The notes under the pieces: model-generated
Told to the model about the DNA's origin: nothing
Database searches by the model: none
What the model saw: only the letters and a program-made list of their open reading frames with translations
In this document: piece by piece, positions 8,294 through 16,977 of the stretch
How the letters are laid out: each line of letters begins with the position of its first letter
Numbering within the stretch: the first letter of the stretch is position 1
Origin: Candidatus Zhuqueibacterota bacterium
Lineage (GTDB): Bacteria; Zhuqueibacterota; Zhuqueibacteria; Residuimicrobiales; Oceaniaggregativiventaceae
Direction of reading: 5' to 3'
Length of the DNA: 64,000 nucleotides
NCBI GenBank assembly: GCA_014728115.1
Contig: WJME01000139.1
Coordinates: 107,198-171,197, forward strand
Made by a program: the position numbers and the translations under genes

Positions 8294-8323
8294 GGCAGGG
8301 AGAATAACTTTTTTCTCCCTGCC
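8294..8323 (+). terminator. strong hairpin after the aldo/keto reductase
   Basis: A perfect 10-base-pair stem GGCAGGGAGA / TCTCCCTGCC with a 10-base loop sits 7 bases after the reductase stop codon. No long T-run follows, so it could be a weak terminator or an mRNA 3'-end stabiliser. Confidence 0.5.
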
Positions 8324-8428
8324 GTGTTGCCCTGTTTTGCCTACTTTATACTTGCGTTAATAAAAAATCCCCATTACATTAACAGGTATGTCCTCAAAAG
8401 TATTTTTTCCAAAATTCGGTGAAAAAAT

Positions 8429-9772
8429 ATGAAGCCGCCTCTTTATCAGCCAGATGGTACTGTACTCCAATTAATCAAAATCTATTTTAATGACCCTGAT
8501 CGTCAGCTTTATATAGAGCCTGATACTGTTTTGCTGCGACAAAATCAGTTTAATGACCGTCTTTACCTCGTTTTGGAGGGGATGTTAGAAGGCACAATCA
8601 TGACAGATCAGGGTCAGGAATTGCTCTTATTCACGGCCAGTCAACATATGTTCGTCGGTGTTTATAGTTTTTTTTCCAAAATCTATTCCAGTTCTGCAAC
8701 AGTGATTGCCAAAGAGCCGACGCGTCTGGCTTATATTGATTTACAAACAGTTATAAATATGGGAGTTGAGGGGTGTATCTGCGATCAATTTATGCCGGTC
8801 GTTGTCAGTGAATTGGTGCAAAGGGGCATGAGATTACAAGAGCTTTCTCGTGAAAAGGAGCAGGCTCTGAAAAAACTCTTACAGGTAGAAAAATTGGCTT
8901 CACTGGGACAAATGGCCGCCGGTATATCGCATGAACTCAATAATGTGATTGCGGTTATACAAAGGAATGTGAACTGGCTATGTGATCATCTTCAATTCCT
9001 GATTGAGGATGAAAAACAAATAGAAAAGAAATTTTTTCAGATGGGAAAACAAAAAGGATATCATTGGTCAAGTAGAGAAACGAGAAATCGAATTGCAGAA
9101 ATACAAAAACACTATAGCATAGATTACAGCGAGGCAGAAGCCATCGCGAGAACCCCCCTGACTCTGGAAAAGATACAAACAGAGGATATTGAAAAGGCTA
9201 ACGAGTCCGGATACTATTTTTCTATCGGAGCTGCCTGTCATGATGTAAAGTTGGCTGCAGAGCAGGCTGCGCACGTCGTTAAATCGGTTAGAGCCTTGTC
9301 AACACAGCATGTTGAAGAGCATTTTTTGGATATTAATGAAGCCATTTCTGAAGCGATTACCTTGTGCAAGGGCTTGTCTGGGGATCATCTGTTAAAAAAA
9401 GATTTTGGATCGGTGCCCCGGGTACGAGCCAATAAAGGTCAGTTAATCCAAATTTTTACCAATCTCTTAAAGAATGCATTCGAGAGCTTGAATGCTGCAC
9501 ATACATCGAACGGCTGCGTCACTATCCAAACAAGACAAATCGCTTCGAATGTTCGTATCCGCTTGATCGATAATGGACCCGGGATACCAGAAGAGATATT
9601 ACCCACTATTTTTCAACCGAATGTGACAACCAAAGTGGATGGGCTCTCTTTTGGCCTTGGATTAGGGCTTACCATCGTTGAGCAGATCATCGTCAAGCTC
9701 GGGGGGAACATTGAGGTGAAAAGCAAGCCTGGGAAAACAGTCTTTCAAATTTGTTTACCGGGAGAGGAGTAA
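8429..9772 (+). CDS. soluble sensor histidine kinase with N-terminal cyclic-nucleotide-binding-type domain
   Basis: A 447-residue kinase without membrane segments. Residues about 25-125 form a Crp-type cNMP-binding beta-roll (LYLVLEGMLEGTI followed by an SSSATVIAKEPTRLAYID strand pair). A short coiled coil leads to the H-box ASLGQMAAGISHELNN with histidine 168. The ATPase domain has the N-box IFTNLLKNAFESL (342-354), G1 DNGPGIP (381-387) and G2 FGLGLGLTIV (408-417). Between H-box and ATPase lies an unusually long, charged helical stretch (about 190-300) that matches nothing I know. The receiver gene follows after 2 bases, so they form a two-component pair. The ligand of the N-terminal domain may or may not be a cyclic nucleotide. 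Confidence 0.9.
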   Translation: MKPPLYQPDGTVLQLIKIYFNDPDRQLYIEPDTVLLRQNQFNDRLYLVLEGMLEGTIMTDQGQELLLFTASQHMFVGVYSFFSKIYSSSATVIAKEPTRLAYIDLQTVINMGVEGCICDQFMPVVVSELVQRGMRLQELSREKEQALKKLLQVEKLASLGQMAAGISHELNNVIAVIQRNVNWLCDHLQFLIEDEKQIEKKFFQMGKQKGYHWSSRETRNRIAEIQKHYSIDYSEAEAIARTPLTLEKIQTEDIEKANESGYYFSIGAACHDVKLAAEQAAHVVKSVRALSTQHVEEHFLDINEAISEAITLCKGLSGDHLLKKDFGSVPRVRANKGQLIQIFTNLLKNAFESLNAAHTSNGCVTIQTRQIASNVRIRLIDNGPGIPEEILPTIFQPNVTTKVDGLSFGLGLGLTIVEQIIVKLGGNIEVKSKPGKTVFQICLPGEE

Positions 9773-9774
9773 CT

Positions 9775-10254
9775 ATGTCTTTACTGCACATTGTCTGCAT
9801 CGATGATCAAAGAGTCATTTTAATGGCACTGCAAAAAGACTTGAGCGATTTCAAGCCTGTGCTCACATTGTGGGATTGTGAGTCGGCCCTGGAAGCAAAA
9901 GAAGTTATGGATGAAATATTTTCCAGAAAAGAAAATATTGCCTTGATTATCTGTGATCATGTCATGCCAAAAACAAATGGCATAGACTTTTTAATTGAAA
10001 TCAACAACGATGATCGTTTTGAACATACGAAAAAAGTTCTTTTAACGGGGATGGCCACTCAGCAGGACGCAATTCATGCCATGAAACAGGCGCATATCGA
10101 TCGGTTTGTGGAAAAGCCCTGGGAGGGGGATGAATTAAGATCGATGGTGAGTGAGTTACTGACAATATATGTTATCCAAAAACATCTGGATTATGAGCCT
10201 TTTATGCCCTATCTGCATCAAATTACCCTGCAAGAGCTACTCAAAAAACAATGA
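9775..10254 (+). CDS. single-domain response regulator (receiver only)
   Basis: A 159-residue CheY-like receiver. Acidic pocket CIDDQ (8-12), phospho-accepting aspartate 61 in IICDHVMPKTNG, threonine 91 in LLTGMA and lysine 114 in VEKPWEGDEL are all present. About 35 residues beyond the receiver fold form a helical tail with no DNA-binding domain. The ATG at 9775 is chosen because GGAGAGGAG lies at 9761-9769, although the frame stays open further upstream. It is coupled to the kinase gene 2 bases before it. Output is presumably by protein contact. Confidence 0.9.
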   Translation: MSLLHIVCIDDQRVILMALQKDLSDFKPVLTLWDCESALEAKEVMDEIFSRKENIALIICDHVMPKTNGIDFLIEINNDDRFEHTKKVLLTGMATQQDAIHAMKQAHIDRFVEKPWEGDELRSMVSELLTIYVIQKHLDYEPFMPYLHQITLQELLKKQ

Positions 10255-10264
10255 TAAAAAAAAA

Positions 10265-10289
10265 GGCAACGAATAGTTGCCTTTTTTTT
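10265..10289 (+). terminator. rho-independent terminator of the kinase/receiver operon
   Basis: GGCAAC / GTTGCC stem (10265-10270 and 10276-10281), extended by A:T pairs from the flanking A-run, with a 5-base loop and a run of eight T. It begins 10 bases after the receiver stop codon. Confidence 0.85.
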
Positions 10290-10374
10290 ATGACCAATAT
10301 ACGAATGATAAATGTTATCCCCTAACCCGAAAGTGGCTTAAAATAATTATAGGTCAATGTCCTGCAGGATACAT

Positions 10375-10800
10375 TCAACGTCTTTTGGATTGTAGTTTGG
10401 CTTCTACAGAAATTTCTGTGTGCGGAATCGCTTCAAGCCGTTCTCTATCGATCGGTTTTCCAGTGACCTTACAAATGCCATAGGTCTTATTTTCGATTCG
10501 CTCGAGGGCTCTCCGTAGATACCCCAAATATTTTTGCTGGCGATCAATCATGAGATAGATCTTTTCGCGTTCCATGGCATCTGTTCCGGCATCTGCCATA
10601 TGGAAACTGTAGGCATTATCTTGCTCGTCTTGTTCAGCTTCATTTTTTAATTGATTACGCAGACGATCTATCTCATCTTCAGCCTCAGATCGTTTGTTCT
10701 CCAAGAGTTGACGAAAATATTCCAAATCTTTATCAGAGAAAGGTGTTTTGAAAATTGTATCAGAATCGTTCGATTTGCTTCTCTTTTGGTTTTTTTCCAT
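10375..10800 (-). CDS. DksA/TraR family regulator with degenerate zinc finger
   Basis: A 141-residue protein. A long charged helical hairpin (about 20-100) resembles the coiled coil that DksA inserts into the RNA polymerase secondary channel. The C-terminal finger region reads GICKVTGKPIDRERLEAIPH and keeps only one of the four usual cysteines, the form common in Bacteroidota and related groups. It is probably a stringent-response-type polymerase effector that no longer needs zinc. The ATG at 10800 has no strong ribosome site. It has its own 240-base upstream region with leader hairpins and appears monocistronic. Confidence 0.85.
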   Translation of the reverse strand: MEKNQKRSKSNDSDTIFKTPFSDKDLEYFRQLLENKRSEAEDEIDRLRNQLKNEAEQDEQDNAYSFHMADAGTDAMEREKIYLMIDRQQKYLGYLRRALERIENKTYGICKVTGKPIDRERLEAIPHTEISVEAKLQSKRR

Positions 10801-10863
10801 ATTCTAAATCCCATCTAATTACATTTTGCGCCTGAGGGAAGCAACATGGTTCACTCCCAAAAT

Positions 10864-10892
10864 GGGGACTCGTCAGAGTCCATCATGTCCCC
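10864..10892 (-). promoter_or_regulatory. alternative hairpins in the leader of the DksA-like gene
   Basis: A perfect 6-base stem with a 4-base loop (GGACTC-GTCA-GAGTCC, 10866-10881) competes with an outer pairing GGGGAC (10864-10869) / GTCCCC (10887-10892). The two share bases and cannot form together. They lie 64-92 bases upstream of the start codon, so they could act in the leader RNA. Confidence 0.35.
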
Positions 10893-11042
10893 CTAAAACT
10901 GAAAGGAAAATCTACCAAAAAAAAATGTAAATGTAAACATTTTTTTCTAACAACGGAGAACAAAACCGCAGGTTGATTAAAATTACGTTTTCTTTAGGCA
11001 GATTAAATTTGCTGATATTCGCCCGTCGTTCCAATAGATTCT

Positions 11043-11312
11043 TCAATCCAGGTTTTCAAACTGATCTGTTGGAATACCCTTTTCTATAAGCATAATGGGA
11101 ATGCTGCCATCGACCCGATAAATTGTTTTGCCATCGATGGTGATCAGCCCTTCCTCGAGAGGGTCTTCGACGGGTGAGTCATCCATGAAACGAATGGTTT
11201 TATTTTTTATTGCATCGTTAATATTTTCTATTTGCTCTTCTTTGAGCATTTTTACCGGCACTTTGGTTTTTGGGCAACATAATATACCCAAAAGTTTTTC
11301 ATTTACGGGCAT
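11043..11312 (-). CDS. Trm112 / YcaR-like small zinc-ribbon-type protein
   Basis: An 89-residue protein with the Trm112/UPF0434 pattern: LLGILCCPKTKVPV near the N-terminus (7-20) and IYRVDGSIPIML with a closing acidic region at the end. The family activates methyltransferases in eukaryotes and archaea; the bacterial role is unclear. It keeps two adjacent cysteines (12 and 13) but lacks the second pair of a full zinc ribbon. The ATG at 11312 follows a GGAGGAATT ribosome site. It stands alone between the DksA-like and dehydrogenase genes. Confidence 0.8.
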   Translation of the reverse strand: MPVNEKLLGILCCPKTKVPVKMLKEEQIENINDAIKNKTIRFMDDSPVEDPLEEGLITIDGKTIYRVDGSIPIMLIEKGIPTDQFENLD

Positions 11313-11472
11313 AATTCCTCCAAAGAAACTGATTTTTGAGCTAGTGCGAGGTAAAATACATAAAACATTTCAGATGTGCCATAAAAAAATGATATATCAA
11401 GTACAGTGAGAATTATTTTTTTATTGAATCTTTATTTTAGCTTCTTAAATGGTTCAAACCACAACAGGCACA

Positions 11473-12495
11473 CTATTCGTGCAAAAGAACAAGTTTGCCC
11501 TTTACTTTTCGGGACTGTAATCGTTCATGGGCTGTTTGCACCTCTTGCAAAGGCAGTGTTTCCACTATCGGATCGATACGACCGTCGATGTAGAGATTGA
11601 TGATTTTTTTGAAATCTTTTTTTAACCAATCCGGGTGATTCTTTTTCGTTCTGGTAATCAAATATAAACGTGTGTTTCTAGATTTTGGAAAAAGTTTCAA
11701 ACGCATAAAGATCAGTGCATTCAAAAGAACACCTGCGATTTGTTTGCCGGTCCCGGCTTTAAACATACTTTTGGCGCCATAATAGACCAATGTTCCATTG
11801 GAACGCAAGACCTCAAAAGAGTGCATCAGATTAAGGCCTCCCATGGCATCGAAAACAATATCCACTCCATCGCTATAGATATTGTTTACATGCTCTACAA
11901 AACTGTATTCATCATACTCGATTGGGATGGCTCGTAAGCTGGAGACAATATCATGTTTTTCCCGGGCAGCAGTGCCAATTACAGATGCTCCTGCTAAATG
12001 ACCCAGCTCAAGCAAAGCTGTACCCACCCCCCCGGCGGCACTATGTACCAAAATTCGATTGCCTTTTTCCATCCTGGTTACTCGATGCAGCATTTGGTAG
12101 GCTGTAATATAGTTCAGGACCAGAGCGACGAGCTTTGCCGGATCTTTGTTTTCTGGGACCTCAAAACACTCACTTTCTTTGATGCATACATACTTGCTAT
12201 AGCCACCAAAAACAGTAAGCGCTGCTACTCGTGTTCCCGGTAAAAGTGTTTTGCAGTCTGTTCCAACAGATTCTATGATCCCGACGATATCATATCCCGG
12301 CGTAAAGGGTGGTTTGGGTCCACCTGGATATAGGCCTTCTCTCATCATGATATCTGCAAAAGCGACCCCGCTTGCGAGGACTCGAATTCTCACCTGATCT
12401 GGCAAGGGTTCAGATACAGGTTCTTCGATAATCGATAGTACGGATGTATCCCCAAAATTGTTGACAATGACTTTTTTCCCGCTCAATATCCCCAT
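11473..12495 (-). CDS. medium-chain dehydrogenase, quinone-oxidoreductase / zeta-crystallin type
   Basis: About 340 residues. The GroES-like N-terminal domain carries the GTRVAALTVFGGYSKYV block, and the Rossmann domain has the NADPH loop AAGGVGTALLELGHLAG. The structural and catalytic zinc cysteines of alcohol dehydrogenases are absent, so this is an NADPH-dependent quinone or enone reductase-like enzyme. ATG at 12495 is preferred to the more distant in-frame start at 12567, because MGILSGKKVIV is where family similarity should begin and AGGAA lies 12 bases upstream. Monocistronic by appearance; substrate unknown. Confidence 0.85.
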   Translation of the reverse strand: MGILSGKKVIVNNFGDTSVLSIIEEPVSEPLPDQVRIRVLASGVAFADIMMREGLYPGGPKPPFTPGYDIVGIIESVGTDCKTLLPGTRVAALTVFGGYSKYVCIKESECFEVPENKDPAKLVALVLNYITAYQMLHRVTRMEKGNRILVHSAAGGVGTALLELGHLAGASVIGTAAREKHDIVSSLRAIPIEYDEYSFVEHVNNIYSDGVDIVFDAMGGLNLMHSFEVLRSNGTLVYYGAKSMFKAGTGKQIAGVLLNALIFMRLKLFPKSRNTRLYLITRTKKNHPDWLKKDFKKIINLYIDGRIDPIVETLPLQEVQTAHERLQSRKVKGKLVLLHE

Positions 12496-12643
12496 AGACA
12501 AATAGTTTCCTAAAATTATAAACGATTCCCCAGGAAAATGCCCATCAAAAAGTGAAACAATATACAAATTATTTTTATCAAATAAATATAATTTATTTGG
12601 TTTTGTTTCGCCGAGTCAAATATGCGTTTATCAAACCACTTGT

Positions 12644-13666
12644 CTAGTTCAAGAGGTCATTATTCATCGAATCGCCAATTGAAATTTCATTTTGGTCCGA
12701 GACAACAAGCGTGTCACCTGCATTCAAGCCCTGCACCGCAAGGCTATCATTAAAAGTTGCCACAATTTCTACAGGTACCTTACGCACAATCCCGGCAGAA
12801 TCTAAAAATACAAAGTTTTTGTGTTCAGAAAAAAGAATGGCGTCTTTGGGAACGATGATTTGATTATCGAATTTACCCCTTAAAAGACGGATATTGGCAC
12901 TCATATCAGGAGCCAGTTTGTGATCGGGATTTTCGATCCATATCTCAGCTCGAAAGGTACGGGTTTGGGGATCAATGGCTTTATAGACCAGAGAAACCTT
13001 TGTTTCGAGAACAAGTTGGTTTATGGCATCAAAAGTTACCCGTGCAGGGGTGCCCTTTTTTATATCATCGATATAGTTTTCATTGATTTCAAAGGCAATA
13101 ATGACAATATGATTATCCATATAATCAAAAAGAGGGGTCATCTGAGCCACAAACGCACCCATATCATAAAAGCGATCATTAACATAGCCGTCAAACGGCG
13201 CCGAGATAAAAAGTTTATGATATCGGGCTCGGGTGATATTGTATTGAGCCCGGGCCTGATCCAGTCGATATTGAGCGAGCAGAAATTCGTTTTCCGGGAT
13301 CGCTTTTTTCTTGTATAAATTTTCCTTGCTTTTGAAATCCAGCTCAGCCAATTTTAAGGTTGCAGCTGCTTGTTCAAAGGAGGATTTTAACACTTGATTA
13401 TCCAGGATGGCCAGGGTATCACCGGTTTCGGCAAAGGTACCCTTTTCTTTTATGATTTCACTGAGGACACCCCCCTCTTCGGCTAGAATATTTATGCGGC
13501 TTTTTGCCTGAATTCTGCCATCAAGATGTAAATAATCGACAAAGCTCTTTTCCTGAACAATGATGGTCTGTAGAGGGGCTTTCTGTCCATCTTTTATTGC
13601 GTCTTGCTGAGGAGAGGTACAGGACAACAAGAGCAAAAACAGAACGTAAAGATTTCTCATTTTCAT
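12644..13666 (-). CDS. RND-type efflux periplasmic adaptor lipoprotein (HlyD/MFP family)
   Basis: A 340-residue membrane fusion protein. It has a lipoprotein signal (LLLLSC, cysteine 16), a lipoyl half-motif after residue 50, a helical hairpin (about 100-145, LKLAELDFKSKENLYKK and the returning helix), the second lipoyl half (LFISAPFDGYVNDRF) and a beta-barrel domain. Such adaptors join an inner-membrane RND pump to a TolC-like channel. Neither pump nor channel gene is beside it here, which makes it an orphan in this window. AAGGA precedes the ATG at 13666. It is divergent from a small outer-membrane protein gene. Confidence 0.9.
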   Translation of the reverse strand: MKMRNLYVLFLLLLSCTSPQQDAIKDGQKAPLQTIIVQEKSFVDYLHLDGRIQAKSRINILAEEGGVLSEIIKEKGTFAETGDTLAILDNQVLKSSFEQAAATLKLAELDFKSKENLYKKKAIPENEFLLAQYRLDQARAQYNITRARYHKLFISAPFDGYVNDRFYDMGAFVAQMTPLFDYMDNHIVIIAFEINENYIDDIKKGTPARVTFDAINQLVLETKVSLVYKAIDPQTRTFRAEIWIENPDHKLAPDMSANIRLLRGKFDNQIIVPKDAILFSEHKNFVFLDSAGIVRKVPVEIVATFNDSLAVQGLNAGDTLVVSDQNEISIGDSMNNDLLN

Positions 13667-13889
13667 ACATTTTCCTTTATATAGCCTAGTGAAATATCTA
13701 AAAAAAATTACTGATATGCAAGAACCTCCTGACCTTAAAAGCCCTTTCAGATAAATTTTACAAGAAATTTAGGAAACCTGTAAAACTTGTTATCGTTAAA
13801 TTAAGCGGGACTTTTTAGCTTGCTTTTTAGCCCATGTTTTATAACATTAAGTTGAAAAACTCTTTCACTAACGTTCAAGTGAGGCAACC

Positions 13890-14534
13890 ATGAAAGCACG
13901 ATTTTCCTTACAACTTGGCCTGACTCTGGTATTGTTTTTCCTGGTCCAAACAGCTTTTGCTCAAAATGGGATATTCGAAATCCGTGCCGGGTATCTTAAT
14001 CCCAAAGATGCAAAAGGTGGATTGATGCTGGGAGGTACATTTGGGACGGCTGTAGATGAGGCCGTGGACATTGGCGTTGGGTTTGATATTTTTCACAATT
14101 CTTATTCAGACGAGACAGCTGTTGCTACTGATGATAATAATAATGGCCTTGATACGAAAACGTATGTTACCTCTGTCGATTATACACGGACATTGATACC
14201 TTTGAATCTGGTTGTGAATGTCAAATTACCTGCGGGAAGATATTTTGGGTACATTATTCGTGGCGGAATCGGCTACCAGTTTTTAATCAGTAAAGAGAAA
14301 AATTACGAGCTAGATAAAACGGAAACCCGAAAATTTGGGGGGTTAGGGCTTCAGGCCGGTGCTGGTTTGTATTATCACGTGGGTAGCCGTTCAACTGTAA
14401 CGGCAGATCTTTTTTTCAATAGCTGCAAGGTTAGTCGAAGTATCGATAGTGCAGTTCGAGGATTGCCCACGACAGAGAGAGTTGATCTTACAGGAATCGG
14501 GTTCAGACTCGGTGTAATTATTGATATGCGATAG
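13890..14534 (+). CDS. small outer-membrane beta-barrel protein
   Basis: A 214-residue protein with a clear signal peptide (hydrophobic 5-22, cleavage after TAFA at about 24). The mature part alternates polar and hydrophobic residues as in beta-strands (FGTAVDEAVDIGVGFDIF, LNLVVNVKLPAG, GLGLQAGAGLYYHV). The last strand, IGFRLGVIIDMR, resembles the closing strand of OmpX/OmpA-type eight-stranded barrels. No specific family recognised. GTGAGG precedes the ATG. It is divergent from the efflux adaptor gene and separated from rhomboid by 100 bases containing an imperfect hairpin (14548-14579). Confidence 0.75.
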   Translation: MKARFSLQLGLTLVLFFLVQTAFAQNGIFEIRAGYLNPKDAKGGLMLGGTFGTAVDEAVDIGVGFDIFHNSYSDETAVATDDNNNGLDTKTYVTSVDYTRTLIPLNLVVNVKLPAGRYFGYIIRGGIGYQFLISKEKNYELDKTETRKFGGLGLQAGAGLYYHVGSRSTVTADLFFNSCKVSRSIDSAVRGLPTTERVDLTGIGFRLGVIIDMR

Positions 14535-14634
14535 AAATTGAAAGACCATCTCAAAAAATGTGAAAAGTGGCTTTGAGATTATCCTATCTGTCTATCTTGT
14601 CTTATTTTATTATACGATGTGAGACCAGAAAGAG

Positions 14635-15459
14635 ATGCTAGAAAGACGTGTACAGTTGGGTCTGGGAGCGGGCTTGACTCCCATGATCCGGAATTTATTG
14701 ATCGCTAATGGCGTCATTTTTTTGCTGCAGATGTTTGACAGCCAGAGGGTATTGATTTCCTATTTTGGTTTACATGCAGATAAAGTTTTCGGGCAATTCC
14801 GGTTTTGGCAGCTCATTACTTATGCTTTTTTGCATGGTAATTTTTTCCATATTTTTTTCAATATGTTTGCCCTCTGGATGTTTGGTACTGAGGTAGAAAG
14901 AAATATGGGGAGCCGGCGATTTTTGAAATTTTATGTTCTCACCGCAGTGGGAGCTGGTTTCCTGCAAATCCTTGCTCATATCGGTTCATCGGTACCCGTG
15001 ATTGGTGCCTCCGGCGCCGTCTATGGTGTTCTTGTCGCCTTTGCCGTCTTTTTTCCTGAACGCGTCATTACACTGCTGTTGTTTTTTGTATTACCTGTTC
15101 AAATCAAAGCCAAATATCTGGTGATGTTTTTCGTGGGTGTATCGTTGTTGGCGGGTATACAATCAGAAATATTTGGTATCGCCGACCAGGTTGCCCACCT
15201 GGCACACTTGGGGGGCGCATTGGTCGCATTTTTATATCTTCGAGGTGACCTTTGGATAGGAAAACTCGTTCGTGAGATCAGCTGGCGACGGCAGTTACGC
15301 CAAATTCAGCAGGATAATAAAAAACATGCTGAAGAAAGAGAAATCCGGGATAAAGTGGACAAGATACTCGATCGCATCAATGAAGTCGGGTACGACAAAA
15401 TCAGTCGAGAAGATAAAAATTTTCTCAAAAAAGCGAGCGACCGGTTATCAAAAGAATAG
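14635..15459 (+). CDS. rhomboid family intramembrane serine protease
   Basis: A 274-residue polytopic membrane protease. The catalytic dyad is serine 126 in VIGASGAVYG and histidine 191 in VAHLAHLGGA. The upstream HGNFFHIFFNMFAL motif (68-81) supplies the oxyanion-stabilising histidine and asparagine. A hydrophilic, helical C-terminal extension (about 205-274) follows the last membrane helix and lies in the cytoplasm or periplasm. The adjoining amidase gene begins directly after its stop codon, suggesting a shared transcript. Substrates of bacterial rhomboids are mostly unknown. Confidence 0.92.
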   Translation: MLERRVQLGLGAGLTPMIRNLLIANGVIFLLQMFDSQRVLISYFGLHADKVFGQFRFWQLITYAFLHGNFFHIFFNMFALWMFGTEVERNMGSRRFLKFYVLTAVGAGFLQILAHIGSSVPVIGASGAVYGVLVAFAVFFPERVITLLLFFVLPVQIKAKYLVMFFVGVSLLAGIQSEIFGIADQVAHLAHLGGALVAFLYLRGDLWIGKLVREISWRRQLRQIQQDNKKHAEEREIRDKVDKILDRINEVGYDKISREDKNFLKKASDRLSKE

Positions 15460-16977
15460 GTGCATATGGGGAAGCTGCGCGGGGTCAGTAAAATAGGGTG
15501 TTTTTTGCATCTCTTTTGTTTTATGCTTTTGGGGACGAGCTCGTTGTGTGCCAAAGATATTCAAGTCGTCAACAAAGCCACCGGCTCAGTTATCGGTAAG
15601 GTGCAAATCGTCCATGCTGGACGTTATGATTATGTCTCTATCGCCGAGCTGGCAGATGTTCTTTCTTTGTCATACCGAATTCACGAGAAAGCTAAACAGA
15701 TTTCTCTGACCGCTGGAAATACTGTCATTACCTTTTCTGCTATTAACCCTTTTATTCAAATCGGGGATCAACTTTCACAAATTCCCCTGAATATCCTTTA
15801 TCGCAACGGCCGCTATTATGCTCCTCTCGAATTCCTGGTAGAAAAAATCAGACCTTGGTTGACTTTTAATGTGTCTTACGACCCCGGCCTGTCGCAACTT
15901 TTCGTGGTTCAGTCGACTGCCAATATCGTGCGAGCAGACATCAGGGATCTGGCCAATGGCTCGATCATTCGGATTACCCTGACCGAATCATTGAATAAAA
16001 GCAACATTTTCACGAGCGAAAGTAATGGATGGTTTTATATTGATTTCTATGGTGGGCGCATCGAACCCGTTCATGACTTTATTCACAATCACAGTAAAAT
16101 TATCAAAAGCGTCCGGCCGATTCAATTATCAGATGAAACCGCCCGATTATCCTTTCAGATCCGTCGTTCCATCATGGATAAAAATGTGCAAGTCAATGCT
16201 AACCAGGTCGTTATTACTCTTCGTACCCGGGACAGTTTGTCCCCAGATCTGCTGGAAGAACTGGAAAAAGAGCGGGAAAAATGGAAAATAGATGTGATTA
16301 TTATCGATCCGGGTCATGGAGGTAAAGATCCGGGTGCGGTCGGTCGCTCTGGTTTGTATGAAAAAGATGTTGTTTTTTCGGTTGCCAAATACCTCAAACG
16401 CGAGTTGGAGTCACGGTTACCCTCTGTTAAGGTATTAATGACCCGTAATGGAGACAAGTTCATTCCGCTGAAAAAACGGACGGCTTTTGCCAATCAAAAT
16501 GGGGGCAAATTATTTTTGAGCATTCATGCTGATGCCAATCCGGCACGTTGGCTAAAAGGACATACGGTCTATTTTTTGGGCCCGGCTAAAACCGATAAAG
16601 CTCGTAAAGTAGCGCAATTTGAAAATTCAGTGATTAAATTCGAAGATTCCCAGGAACACTATGAGGGCATGTCTGATTTGTCATTTATCCTGGGGGCGAA
16701 CGCTCAAAATGCGTATAATAAAGAGAGTCAGGATTTGGCTTCTTTGATAGACAGGGAAATTACTGATGTGTGTGATTCTCGAGGCCACGGAGTCCGTCAA
16801 GCCCAGTTTTTTGTGCTCTATGGAGCAAGTATGCCCAATATCCTCGTCGAAACGGCATTTCTATCGAATCGAAATGACGAACGCAACTTGAAGAATGATA
16901 GATATTTGTCCAACCTTGCAAAAGCCATTGCCAATGGCATTGTAAAGTTTAAACAACGTCATGAAGCAGCAGAATAA
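15460..16977 (+). CDS. N-acetylmuramoyl-L-alanine amidase with N-terminal AMIN-type region
   Basis: A 505-residue secreted peptidoglycan hydrolase. After an N-terminal signal segment (about 10-30) there is a copper-amine-oxidase-like/AMIN region (to about 265) that should bind the cell wall. The Amidase_3 domain begins with VIIIDPGHGGKDPGA; its zinc ligands are the histidine of DPGHGG (about 286), a glutamate in YEKDVV and the histidine of SIHADAN (about 356). The catalytic glutamate is in ILVETAFLSN. Either GTG at 15460 or ATG at 15466 could start it. Its 3' end overlaps the convergent radical SAM gene by 19 bases. Confidence 0.92.
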   Translation: MHMGKLRGVSKIGCFLHLFCFMLLGTSSLCAKDIQVVNKATGSVIGKVQIVHAGRYDYVSIAELADVLSLSYRIHEKAKQISLTAGNTVITFSAINPFIQIGDQLSQIPLNILYRNGRYYAPLEFLVEKIRPWLTFNVSYDPGLSQLFVVQSTANIVRADIRDLANGSIIRITLTESLNKSNIFTSESNGWFYIDFYGGRIEPVHDFIHNHSKIIKSVRPIQLSDETARLSFQIRRSIMDKNVQVNANQVVITLRTRDSLSPDLLEELEKEREKWKIDVIIIDPGHGGKDPGAVGRSGLYEKDVVFSVAKYLKRELESRLPSVKVLMTRNGDKFIPLKKRTAFANQNGGKLFLSIHADANPARWLKGHTVYFLGPAKTDKARKVAQFENSVIKFEDSQEHYEGMSDLSFILGANAQNAYNKESQDLASLIDREITDVCDSRGHGVRQAQFFVLYGASMPNILVETAFLSNRNDERNLKNDRYLSNLAKAIANGIVKFKQRHEAAE

